From an uncultured Bacillota bacterium (GTDB taxonomy: Bacteria; Bacillota_I; Bacilli_A; RF39; UBA660): a stretch of 5,696 nt of DNA. The position numbers were made by a program, and so were the translations under genes. This document shows positions 1 through 5,334 of this stretch, one piece after another (the stretch's first letter is position 1; each line of letters begins with the position of its first letter). The notes below the pieces were generated by a model, which searched no databases, was not told the DNA's origin, and saw only the letters and a program-made list of their open reading frames with translations. The stretch is taken from NCBI GenBank assembly GCA_947179265.1, contig CAMXBB010000099.1, positions 1 to 5,696 of the forward strand, in the 5' to 3' direction.

Positions 1-201
1 AGTATCACCATCTAAAAAAGAAGAATTATTATTGTCACTTTCGAGCTTTATCGATACTCTCTTTATTAAATCCTTAATATCTACAACTTTATCTTCTAGA
101 CTATCTTTATCATTATTTGATGACAAAACGAAATAAATTCCCGTTAAAACTCCTATTACAACAATTGTTATAATAGACATTAGAATAATCCTTTTTTTCA
201 T
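1..201 (-). CDS. Membrane-anchored protein of unknown function, N-terminal part only
   Basis: Only the first 67 residues are inside the window; the frame stays open to the left edge. It begins MKKRIILMSII, a lysine/arginine start followed by one hydrophobic helix (about residues 4 to 27), and then turns polar and acidic (SSNNDKDSLEDK and on). This looks like a signal anchor with the bulk of the protein outside the membrane. There is no Cys for a lipobox. Two in-frame ATGs lie close together (207 and 201). I chose 201 because the AGGGGG ribosome site (208-213) sits 6 nt from it but directly touches the first ATG. The gene starts 16 nt after the dehydrogenase stop with no terminator between, so the two are probably co-transcribed. 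I do not recognise a family, and the function cannot be inferred from this fragment. Confidence 0.75.
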   Translation of the reverse strand, partial: MKKRIILMSIITIVVIGVLTGIYFVLSSNNDKDSLEDKVVDIKDLIKRVSIKLESDNNNSSFLDGDT

Positions 202-217
202 ATGCATCCCCCTATAT

Positions 218-1243
218 TTATTTCGTTGGATCAATTAAAACTTTTATTAGTTCACTTTCTCCACTATAAAGATCTGCAAATGCTTGATTTACATCATCTA
301 ATCCAATTGTTTTACTTACAAACTTTTTAACATCAATCTTTTTATTAGATATTAAATCAATACATGTTTGGAACTCTTCTTTAGTATAAGCTATTGCACC
401 TTTTAAAGTTATTTCATGCATTACTGCAACTACAGCTGGTATAGTAATTGGAGCAGCTGATACTCCAACCAATACTATCTTACCACCATTTTTAGTACAC
501 ATAATTGAACTAGATACAGCAGCTGAATTTCCACAACATTCAATAACCTTGTCAAAACCGCCATTACTGATACCATAGACTTTCTCTAAGAACTTTTCGT
601 CTTTAGCATCTAACCAGGAATCAGCAACTCCTAGTTCAACAGCTTTTTTACCACGATAAGGATTAGTTTCACTTACAACAACTAAACTAGCTCCTTCCAT
701 CTTAGCAAACATTGCAGAAACTAAACCAATAATTCCTCCACCTACTACTAATACTGTATCACCAACTTTAATGTCAGCTAAATGAATAGCATGTAATCCA
801 ACTGCAGTAGGTTCAACCATAGCACCTTCATCATTATCAACATTAGCAGGTAATTTAAATACCATATCACTACGAAATTTAGAAATACTTGTATATGTTC
901 CTTGAGCATCTAGTGAAAGACCTAAAGCATGATTCCATGTTTCATTACAATATTGTGGATTACCAGTAAGGCATGCACTACATTTTCCACATGGAGATAT
1001 TGGTAAAGCAGTTATACGATCTCCTACATGTAAATCAGTTCTATCTCCTGGATCAATAACTTCTCCTGAAAATTCATGTCCCATTACTAAGCCAACTGGA
1101 GCACCATTTTCATAATTATGGATATCACTTCCACATATTCCCGCTCTCTTAACTTTAAATACAACATCTTTACCGTTAGCTTTTGGCTCTTCAATTTCTT
1201 TTATTTCTAATTCTTTAGCACTTTTAATAGCTACACTTTTCAT
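218..1243 (-). CDS. Zinc-dependent medium-chain alcohol/polyol dehydrogenase
   Basis: This is a full-length 341-aa cytosolic oxidoreductase of the medium-chain (MDR) superfamily, expected to oxidise a secondary alcohol or polyol with NAD(P). The catalytic zinc site is visible as Cys37 in GICGSD and His56-Glu57 in GHEFSGEV, with the further acidic ligand candidate Glu144 in MVEPTAVG. The structural zinc loop is complete: Cys85, Cys88, Cys91 and Cys99. The Rossmann nucleotide site is VVGGGIIG (about 166-173), and Glu192 after the second strand fits an NAD preference. Overall it resembles the sorbitol, butanediol and threonine dehydrogenase branch, but the substrate cannot be fixed from motifs. 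The ATG at 1243 has AGAGGTG 5 nt upstream. A terminator and a possible promoter separate it from the SDR gene, and a membrane-anchored gene follows 16 nt downstream. It is intact, with all metal ligands present. Confidence 0.93.
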   Translation of the reverse strand: MKSVAIKSAKELEIKEIEEPKANGKDVVFKVKRAGICGSDIHNYENGAPVGLVMGHEFSGEVIDPGDRTDLHVGDRITALPISPCGKCSACLTGNPQYCNETWNHALGLSLDAQGTYTSISKFRSDMVFKLPANVDNDEGAMVEPTAVGLHAIHLADIKVGDTVLVVGGGIIGLVSAMFAKMEGASLVVVSETNPYRGKKAVELGVADSWLDAKDEKFLEKVYGISNGGFDKVIECCGNSAAVSSSIMCTKNGGKIVLVGVSAAPITIPAVVAVMHEITLKGAIAYTKEEFQTCIDLISNKKIDVKKFVSKTIGLDDVNQAFADLYSGESELIKVLIDPTK

Positions 1244-1261
1244 AAATACACCTCTATTAAA

Positions 1262-1270
1262 ACTATATCA
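1262..1270 (-). promoter_or_regulatory. Possible extended -10 promoter for the alcohol dehydrogenase
   Basis: On the minus strand the sequence reads TGATATAGT, an extended -10 (TG-N-TATAGT). It lies between the preceding hairpin terminator and the dehydrogenase start. No good -35 is present at 17 or 18 bp. The predicted start of transcription, near 1255, would fall at the edge of the AGAGGTG ribosome site (1249-1255), giving a very short leader. The call is plausible because the gene needs its own promoter after the terminator, but the motif is weak. Confidence 0.35.
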
Positions 1271-1288
1271 CATATAACTTATGGATAT

Positions 1289-1319
1289 AAAAAAGGATAT
1301 TCGTATTTACGAATACTTT
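1289..1319 (-). terminator. Intrinsic terminator after the SDR gene, with a perfect palindrome
   Basis: The minus strand contains two 8-bp arms, TATTCGTA and TACGAATA, around AA (palindrome at 1298-1315). They are followed by TCC and six Ts (1294-1289). The stem can lengthen by AAAG (1319-1316) pairing with CTTT (1295-1292) across a two-base bulge. It begins 5 nt after the SDR stop codon, as expected for the end of the oapA-like/PAP2/SDR operon. The stem is AT-rich and therefore of modest strength. A perfect dyad this close to the next gene could also be a repressor operator. Confidence 0.6.
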
Positions 1320-1324
1320 ACATT

Positions 1325-2086
1325 TTATTTTTTACTTGTTTTCCTATCTTGGATACTATAAGTAATTCTTAAAAGTAACTTAGTTGGTACAAATCTTGAA
1401 AAGAAAATTGCCAGCTTCATCTTTAAAGTTGGAATAATAATAAGTTTATTTTTTAAAGTCTTATCAATAGCATATTTAGCCACATATTCAGATGTTGCAG
1501 CCTTAGTATGGAATACTCCATGAGCGACACTATTGAATTCGGTATCAACTGGACCTGGACATAACACACTTATATGAACATTACTTTTATTTCTCCTTAA
1601 TTCTTCATATATCGCTTCACTAAGCCTTAATACATAGTTCTTAGTTGCATAATAAGTACTTAATTTTGGTCCCGCCATAAATCCAGCTGATGATGCTACA
1701 TTTAAAATACGTCCATTATCTCTTTTCATAAAATCACACAAAAACATTTTCGTTAAATAATGCAAAGCTTTGATATTTACATCGATCATCTCATCTTCTC
1801 TACCATAATCAGTCTTATCAAATTCTCCAAATAGGCCAAACCCAGCATTATTAATAAGTAAATCGATTTCTTCATTTTTTACTTCATTATATAAATGTTC
1901 TAAATTATCAAATTCTCTTAAATCAAAAGGTATTATTTTTACTTCTGTTTTAAGTTCTTTTTTTAACTCGACTAATCGATCTTTTCTTCTTGCAACTAGT
2001 ATTAAATCATAACCTAATTCATTAGCTAAATATTTAGCCATATCATAACCAATACCTGATGATGCTCCTGTAATTAATGCTTTCAT
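1325..2086 (-). CDS. Short-chain dehydrogenase/reductase (classical SDR, DltE/COG0300-like)
   Basis: This complete 253-aa NAD(P)-dependent oxidoreductase has all classical SDR landmarks. These are the cofactor motif TGASSGIG (6-13), NNAG (79-82), the structural Asn104, the catalytic Ser133 in ASSAG, the Tyr145-x3-Lys149 pair in YYATK, and the PGPVDTEF segment (177-184). The Arg33-Arg34 pair after the second strand points to NADP(H). Residues from about 215 onward form a hydrophobic and basic tail that may associate with the membrane, a common trait of the COG0300 group. The substrate is unknown. The ATG at 2086 lies 3 nt after the PAP2 stop, and its ribosome site (AAGGGGTGA) overlaps the end of that gene, so translation is probably coupled. 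It is the last gene before a hairpin terminator. Confidence 0.92.
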   Translation of the reverse strand: MKALITGASSGIGYDMAKYLANELGYDLILVARRKDRLVELKKELKTEVKIIPFDLREFDNLEHLYNEVKNEEIDLLINNAGFGLFGEFDKTDYGREDEMIDVNIKALHYLTKMFLCDFMKRDNGRILNVASSAGFMAGPKLSTYYATKNYVLRLSEAIYEELRRNKSNVHISVLCPGPVDTEFNSVAHGVFHTKAATSEYVAKYAIDKTLKNKLIIIPTLKMKLAIFFSRFVPTKLLLRITYSIQDRKTSKK

Positions 2087-2089
2087 ACT

Positions 2090-2689
2090 TCACCCCTTAA
2101 TATATTTCTTCGTAATACTTGCTAGTGTAATAAGAATAATTCCTGATAGTAAATATCCTCCAATTATATCACTTGCAAAATGAACACCTAAATATATTCT
2201 TGATATACCTACTAAAAGAATAAAGATTCCAATAACAAAAGATAAAATCTTATAATTTTTTGGCTTATACTGATTTAGTAAATAAATGATACTTCCATAA
2301 AACAATAAAGAAATCATCGCATGTCCAGATGGAAACGAATAAAAAGTTTCCTTAATTAATGCTATATCTAACGGACGATCTCTTTTTACTAAAAACTTTA
2401 CTAAGTTATTTATGAGTGAACTCGAAAGTGATGAAATCACAATTATGCTCAAACCAAACTTTTTCTTTACTACCATATATATTATGATAAAAATATTTAA
2501 TATTATGATAAATTCAGTACTAGCAAGAAAAGTAATTCCTTTAAAAAATACTGTAAAAAAATCACTTTTTAAAGAGATAACAGCACGATAAACTGCATCA
2601 TCAAAAAAAGATACCTTAGATGTACTAACAAGAACAAAATCTAAAATAAATAAACAAGCTAAAACAAGCATTATTATTTTCTTTTTCAT
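2090..2689 (-). CDS. PAP2-family membrane phosphatase (lipid phosphatase, PgpB/BcrC-like)
   Basis: This 199-aa integral membrane phosphatase carries the three PAP2 signature motifs in order. They are Lys98-x6-Arg105-Pro106 (KFLVKRDRP), PSGH with His123 (120-123), and SR-x5-H-x3-D with Ser163, Arg164, His170 and Asp174. His170 is the expected nucleophile and His123 the acid. About six hydrophobic segments are visible (roughly 5-22, 45-72, 80-96, 125-139, 146-162 and 176-192), the usual layout for the family. Such enzymes dephosphorylate lipid phosphates or pyrophosphates, for example undecaprenyl pyrophosphate or phosphatidylglycerol phosphate; the motifs do not separate these. The start at 2689 has AAAGGGG 5 nt upstream. 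It follows the oapA-like gene by 9 nt and precedes the SDR gene by 3 nt, so all three form one operon. Confidence 0.93.
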   Translation of the reverse strand: MKKKIIMLVLACLFILDFVLVSTSKVSFFDDAVYRAVISLKSDFFTVFFKGITFLASTEFIIILNIFIIIYMVVKKKFGLSIIVISSLSSSLINNLVKFLVKRDRPLDIALIKETFYSFPSGHAMISLLFYGSIIYLLNQYKPKNYKILSFVIGIFILLVGISRIYLGVHFASDIIGGYLLSGIILITLASITKKYIKG

Positions 2690-2698
2690 ATAACCCCT

Positions 2699-3223
2699 TT
2701 ACTTTATTCTAAAGAAATGTTTTACTTTACCAACTGCAAAGATAATGGAATCCGAATTATCTACTGCTATCGTCTTAAATATCGCTTTACCACCTACAGT
2801 GAATGCTGATATTATTGCCGAAATAATTACTGATATAATCGTATTATTAATTCCCGTATTAGTAGAAAGACTTATCGCAAGTACTGCACCTAAACCTCCA
2901 GATATGATTCCGCAAACATCTCCCACTACATCATTACATATGCTCGAAATCTTATCACTATTCTTAACTATCGTTATTGCTTCCTTTGCTCCCTTAATTT
3001 TTCTAGAACTCATTGAATGAAATGTTGCTTCTTTAGCTGTAATACTAGAAGTTCCAATAACATCAAAAAGAATACCTAAACAGATTACAGATACTAAAAT
3101 TATTGCAAGTACAATATCATTAAAAGATGCTGCTATCACATTAGAAATAGCACTAAAAATAATCGATAAGATGAATGTTAATATAAAAATTGTTAAAATC
3201 CAGTTTGCTCTACCCTTCTTCAT
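2699..3223 (-). CDS. oapA: Four-helix membrane protein, probable OLE RNA-associated protein OapA
   Basis: This 174-aa protein has four predicted membrane helices (about 8-32, 36-57, 100-120 and 126-147). Between helices 2 and 3 is a conserved-looking polar loop containing FHSMSSRKIKGAKEA (68-82) and NDVVGDVCG (97-105), and the tail is basic. From memory, this pattern (FDVIG, then FHxM, RKxxGAK, CNDVVGD, GGKA) matches OapA. OapA is the small membrane protein that binds OLE RNA through a cationic segment and is implicated in magnesium, cold and alcohol stress. The adjacent large structured RNA supports the assignment. Relatives are sometimes labelled CorB/DUF21-like. I place the start at 3223, not at the longer in-frame ATG at 3292: GGAGGA (3231-3236) sits 7 nt before 3223, a TATAAT lies just upstream, and the longer start falls inside the RNA terminator hairpin. 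It heads an operon with the PAP2 and SDR genes. Confidence 0.75.
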   Translation of the reverse strand: MKKGRANWILTIFILTFILSIIFSAISNVIAASFNDIVLAIILVSVICLGILFDVIGTSSITAKEATFHSMSSRKIKGAKEAITIVKNSDKISSICNDVVGDVCGIISGGLGAVLAISLSTNTGINNTIISVIISAIISAFTVGGKAIFKTIAVDNSDSIIFAVGKVKHFFRIK

Positions 3224-3230
3224 TACTTCA

Positions 3231-3236
3231 TCCTCC
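3231..3236 (-). promoter_or_regulatory. Ribosome binding site that fixes the oapA-like start
   Basis: GGAGGA on the minus strand is the best Shine-Dalgarno match in the window and sits 7 nt before the ATG at 3223. It shows that the in-frame ATGs at 3238 and 3292 are not the used starts. Confidence 0.8.
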
Positions 3237-3242
3237 ATATTA

Positions 3243-3251
3243 ATTATAACA
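3243..3251 (-). promoter_or_regulatory. Extended -10 promoter for the oapA-like/PAP2/SDR operon
   Basis: The minus strand reads TGTTATAAT, a perfect extended -10 box (TG-N-TATAAT), directly after the U-tract of the upstream terminator. The -35 position at 17 bp is only a run of Ts. Predicted initiation near 3236 leaves a leader of about 13 nt that is almost entirely the ribosome site. This would allow the protein operon to be transcribed independently of the RNA upstream. Confidence 0.55.
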
Positions 3252-3263
3252 AATTTATTGCAC

Positions 3264-3303
3264 AAAAAAAACTTTAACCTGGCTTCCCCCATAATTAAAG
3301 TTC
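3264..3303 (-). terminator. Intrinsic terminator at the 3' end of the large noncoding RNA
   Basis: On the minus strand AACTTTAA (3302-3295) pairs perfectly with TTAAAGTT (3277-3270). Inside the loop, TGG (3291-3289) can pair with CCA (3282-3280). Eight Ts (3271-3264) follow at once. No coding gene ends just upstream, so its most likely role is to end the RNA begun at about 3787. Some readthrough into the oapA-like gene is possible. Confidence 0.8.
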
Positions 3304-3787
3304 AACTATTTTTTGTATGGTATATTGTAAATCAATTTTACGGCTTTGGTCGAGTAGAATTTCTCTACGTTCATACTCTCGGTTACCCTTGAGCCCTTTC
3401 GATTTAAATGAAGCAGTTAGTCGTCGCCGATTCTAACGACTCGATTACCACTTAGTCCGCACTTCAATACTTACAATATCTACACGCTAGAGGTTTTCCC
3501 TAACAATAGTGACTATTCTTATATGCTTTTGCAATTACTATTTCATAACATATTCAGTTAATTCCTAGTAATCACTCACATCATGTACGTTATTTTACTA
3601 TCCTGTATAAGTGACTCGAAACAAGGATCGTCAGTCGTATGCCATTACAACTTATCCTTAAATCTTAAATTACATATCCACCCCAACTTGGGCCGATGAA
3701 GCAGATACGCAAAGTGTCATTTGTACAATTGGTAGATTTTTAGGCCCACCTTCAAATAGTATAATGACTAGCATAATGCACCACACG
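3264..3787 (-). ncRNA. ole: Large structured noncoding RNA, probable OLE RNA (about 520 nt)
   Basis: This interval has its own near-consensus promoter, its own terminator and no credible reading frame. It is richer in G+C than the genes around it: 26 of 60 bases at 3421-3480, against 12 of 60 at 4201-4260. Many local helices can be drawn. The 5' end GTGTGGTG (3786-3779) pairs with TACCATAC (3322-3315) over 8 bp including two G-U, closing the molecule. AAGGAT (3659-3654) pairs with ATCCTT (3628-3623) and encloses a further 6-bp helix, AGTTGT with ACGACT. CTC-AA-GG-GTAA-CC-GAG (3393-3378) is a hairpin with a GNRA loop. GTAGA/TCTAC (3368-3354), GTAAA/TTTAC (3341-3327) and AGTCGT/ACGACT near 3440-3418 also form hairpins. 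A large RNA directly upstream of an OapA-like gene is the hallmark of OLE loci. It is somewhat shorter than the roughly 610 nt I recall for Bacillus halodurans OLE. The RNA gene itself is well supported; the name is inferred. Confidence 0.7.
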
Positions 3788-3793
3788 GATAAC

Positions 3794-3822
3794 ATTATAG
3801 CATAAAACCTATAAAAATGCAA
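3794..3822 (-). promoter_or_regulatory. Strong sigma-A promoter driving the large noncoding RNA
   Basis: The -35 is TTGCAT (3822-3817), the spacer is exactly 17 bp, and the -10 is TATAAT (3799-3794) preceded by TGC, which makes it an extended -10. Initiation is expected near 3787-3786. It is the best promoter match in the window and begins 1 nt past the stop codon of the upstream gene. No protein start follows it for about 560 bases, which is what an RNA gene would show. Confidence 0.85.
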
Positions 3823-3823
3823 A

Positions 3824-4912
3824 TTATCCCAATAGTTCAAAGTCCAAAATCTTATCTAACTTAAATAATTCTCCATCTTCAAATTCAACCAAAATCCTTT
3901 GATATGATGTTGCAAAATTATTATCATCACGCATTACTTGAGTACCAATTCTTTTAATCTTTTCAACACTAACTTTATTAAGTATAGGTAATGATGCTGG
4001 ACTTAAATCGGAAATCACATATAGATGACGATCTTTACCAATGATATATAAATCTTCAACAGATTCTTGATCATCATATGTATAAAATGATCCCCTATAA
4101 GATATATGATTATTTCCATCATTTAATGTTTGTTCTTTGGAAGAAAAACGCATCTTTCCATCTTTCAAGACATAAACATGTTCACTTCCACTGTCAATAC
4201 CTAAATATCTATAATAAGAATTATCATAAAATAATGGATTCTTATCGGTTATATAACGAATATTATTATCCTTATCTTCATATATAATTTCATAACCATA
4301 ATTTTTCATACCAGGAATATTACTATAATTATAATATCCTACTCTCTTAACAGAAGATATCGTCTTGATCTTTTTTATATTAGAAATTATCTTAGTAATC
4401 ATTTTCTCTTTTTCATCATTTTCATATACATAGATATTATTCTGTTCATCTAAGACAATAATAGCATATTTATATGGTTCATTACTTCTAGCAACTATAA
4501 AGGAAGATATTTTACTATCTACTCTAAATTGATAAGTCATCCCCGTCTCTTGATATCCATTTAAGCTATCCTTTTCAATAGATTCTCTAAATATCAATTC
4601 TCCATCTTCTAAACTAATCGTATAATTATATACTTTCCCTCTATATTCATTGTTTATATCATTAGAATCTGTTGATGAAAAGACAAACTCATAATACTTT
4701 TCAATATCTAATGATATATTATCATCGTCATTTAAATCTTGAGTCTTATAACCTCTGAACGTTTTATCAGGTTGTGTGGCTGTTGTCGTAGAAACATCAG
4801 GTTCAACCCTTTGATCCTCTTTAGGCTTTATATTAATAAATACTAACAATAATAACGCAACTACTAATACAGCACAAGATGAAATAATAACAATAATTCT
4901 TTTATTTTCCAT
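3824..4912 (-). CDS. Membrane-anchored protein with repeated beta-strand units, function unknown
   Basis: This 362-aa protein has one N-terminal membrane helix (about 6-28), a Thr/Asp-rich linker (30-65), and a large domain expected to lie outside the membrane. That domain holds recurring units in which a hydrophobic strand, a D/N/G-rich turn and a second aromatic strand follow each other: AIIVLDEQNNIYVYEND (150-166), YEIIYEDKDNNIRYITD (207-223), EHVYVLKDGKMRF (244-256), DLYIIGKDRHLYVISD (287-302) and RILVEFEDGELFKLD (339-353). Two are followed by an IKKI or IKRI strand (179-182, 319-322). This is reminiscent of a beta-propeller or RCC1-like fold, but I do not recognise the family. An I-S-S-C sequence at 10-13 resembles a lipobox but sits inside the helix. 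The ATG lies 2 nt after the upstream stop, with GGAG 8 nt away, so translation is coupled. No terminator follows. Confidence 0.85.
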   Translation of the reverse strand: MENKRIIVIISSCAVLVVALLLLVFINIKPKEDQRVEPDVSTTTATQPDKTFRGYKTQDLNDDDNISLDIEKYYEFVFSSTDSNDINNEYRGKVYNYTISLEDGELIFRESIEKDSLNGYQETGMTYQFRVDSKISSFIVARSNEPYKYAIIVLDEQNNIYVYENDEKEKMITKIISNIKKIKTISSVKRVGYYNYSNIPGMKNYGYEIIYEDKDNNIRYITDKNPLFYDNSYYRYLGIDSGSEHVYVLKDGKMRFSSKEQTLNDGNNHISYRGSFYTYDDQESVEDLYIIGKDRHLYVISDLSPASLPILNKVSVEKIKRIGTQVMRDDNNFATSYQRILVEFEDGELFKLDKILDFELLG

Positions 4913-4914
4913 AA

Positions 4915-5334
4915 TTACAACTCCATTAACATTGGTAATTCAAATACTAAAAAAATGATAACTAATACTACTATTACAGCAACCATTATCAAAACCGTCT
5001 TCATAGAATATTTCACATCAACAACTTTTACCAAATCATTAACATTATTAACCATATCAACATCATTTTGCGTATATTCACCATTTTGCATATTATTAGC
5101 TAATGGCATAGGATTTTGATTTATATCTTCCTCTTGTGGATTCAAATTAATAGGCGTCATTACAATCTCATTATTCTGTACTGGTTGTGCATAAATAACA
5201 TTATTTCCACTATTTACTTGATTAGTCATCATATTTTGCCCATTATTGCTTGCATTTTGCGAGTTTATTGGCACAGTACGCACTCCATTTGGAACAGTAG
5301 TAACTACTTTAACAACTTTAGTACGATCATCCAT
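4915..5334 (-). CDS. Small Asn-rich protein with a C-terminal membrane helix
   Basis: This 139-aa protein has a long low-complexity N-terminal part (about 1-100) rich in Asn, Gln, Val and Met, probably disordered. A basic stretch ending in KYSMK and one strong hydrophobic helix (about 112-131) follow, then a short tail, FELPMLMEL. With no signal peptide and the helix near the end, the long part should stay in the cytosol, as in a tail-anchored protein. The motif VKVV occurs near both ends of the soluble part (8-11 and 102-105), which might be an old duplication. The ATG at 5334 directly follows the TAG of the upstream gene with no gap, and its ribosome site (AAGGA) lies within that gene, so expression is coupled. 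The next gene begins 2 nt downstream. No family is recognised; a scaffold or regulatory partner for the neighbouring membrane proteins is only a guess. Confidence 0.8.
   Translation of the reverse strand: MDDRTKVVKVVTTVPNGVRTVPINSQNASNNGQNMMTNQVNSGNNVIYAQPVQNNEIVMTPINLNPQEEDINQNPMPLANNMQNGEYTQNDVDMVNNVNDLVKVVDVKYSMKTVLIMVAVIVVLVIIFLVFELPMLMEL

Noticed and set aside
205..207. Alternative ATG two codons upstream of the chosen start of the left-edge gene
   Set aside because: The AGGGGG ribosome site directly touches this ATG, leaving no spacer. The ATG at 201 has a normal 6-nt spacing.
2745..3020. Plus-strand frame of 91 codons opposite the oapA-like gene
   Set aside because: It is antisense to the membrane-protein coding region, and its hydrophobic look is the mirror of that gene.
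3224..3292. N-terminal extension of the oapA-like gene beginning MGEARLKFFL
   Set aside because: Its ATG is inside the terminator hairpin loop and upstream of a TATAAT box. GGAGGA is correctly placed only for the ATG at 3223.
3171..3392. Plus-strand reading frame of 73 codons
   Set aside because: It overlaps the terminator, promoter and start of a well-supported minus-strand gene, has no ribosome site and has no recognisable protein features.
3264..3787. tmRNA, RNase P RNA or 6S RNA as the identity of the large RNA
   Set aside because: I see no CCA-ended tRNA-like ends or tag frame as in tmRNA, and no GAGGAAAGTC or ACAGAAA core as in RNase P RNA. The length is too great for 6S RNA. A covariance search would settle this.
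4868..4885. Lipobox (I-S-S-C, residues 10-13) making the 362-aa protein a lipoprotein
   Set aside because: The hydrophobic stretch before Cys13 is very short and continues well beyond it, as in a transmembrane anchor rather than a cleaved lipoprotein signal.
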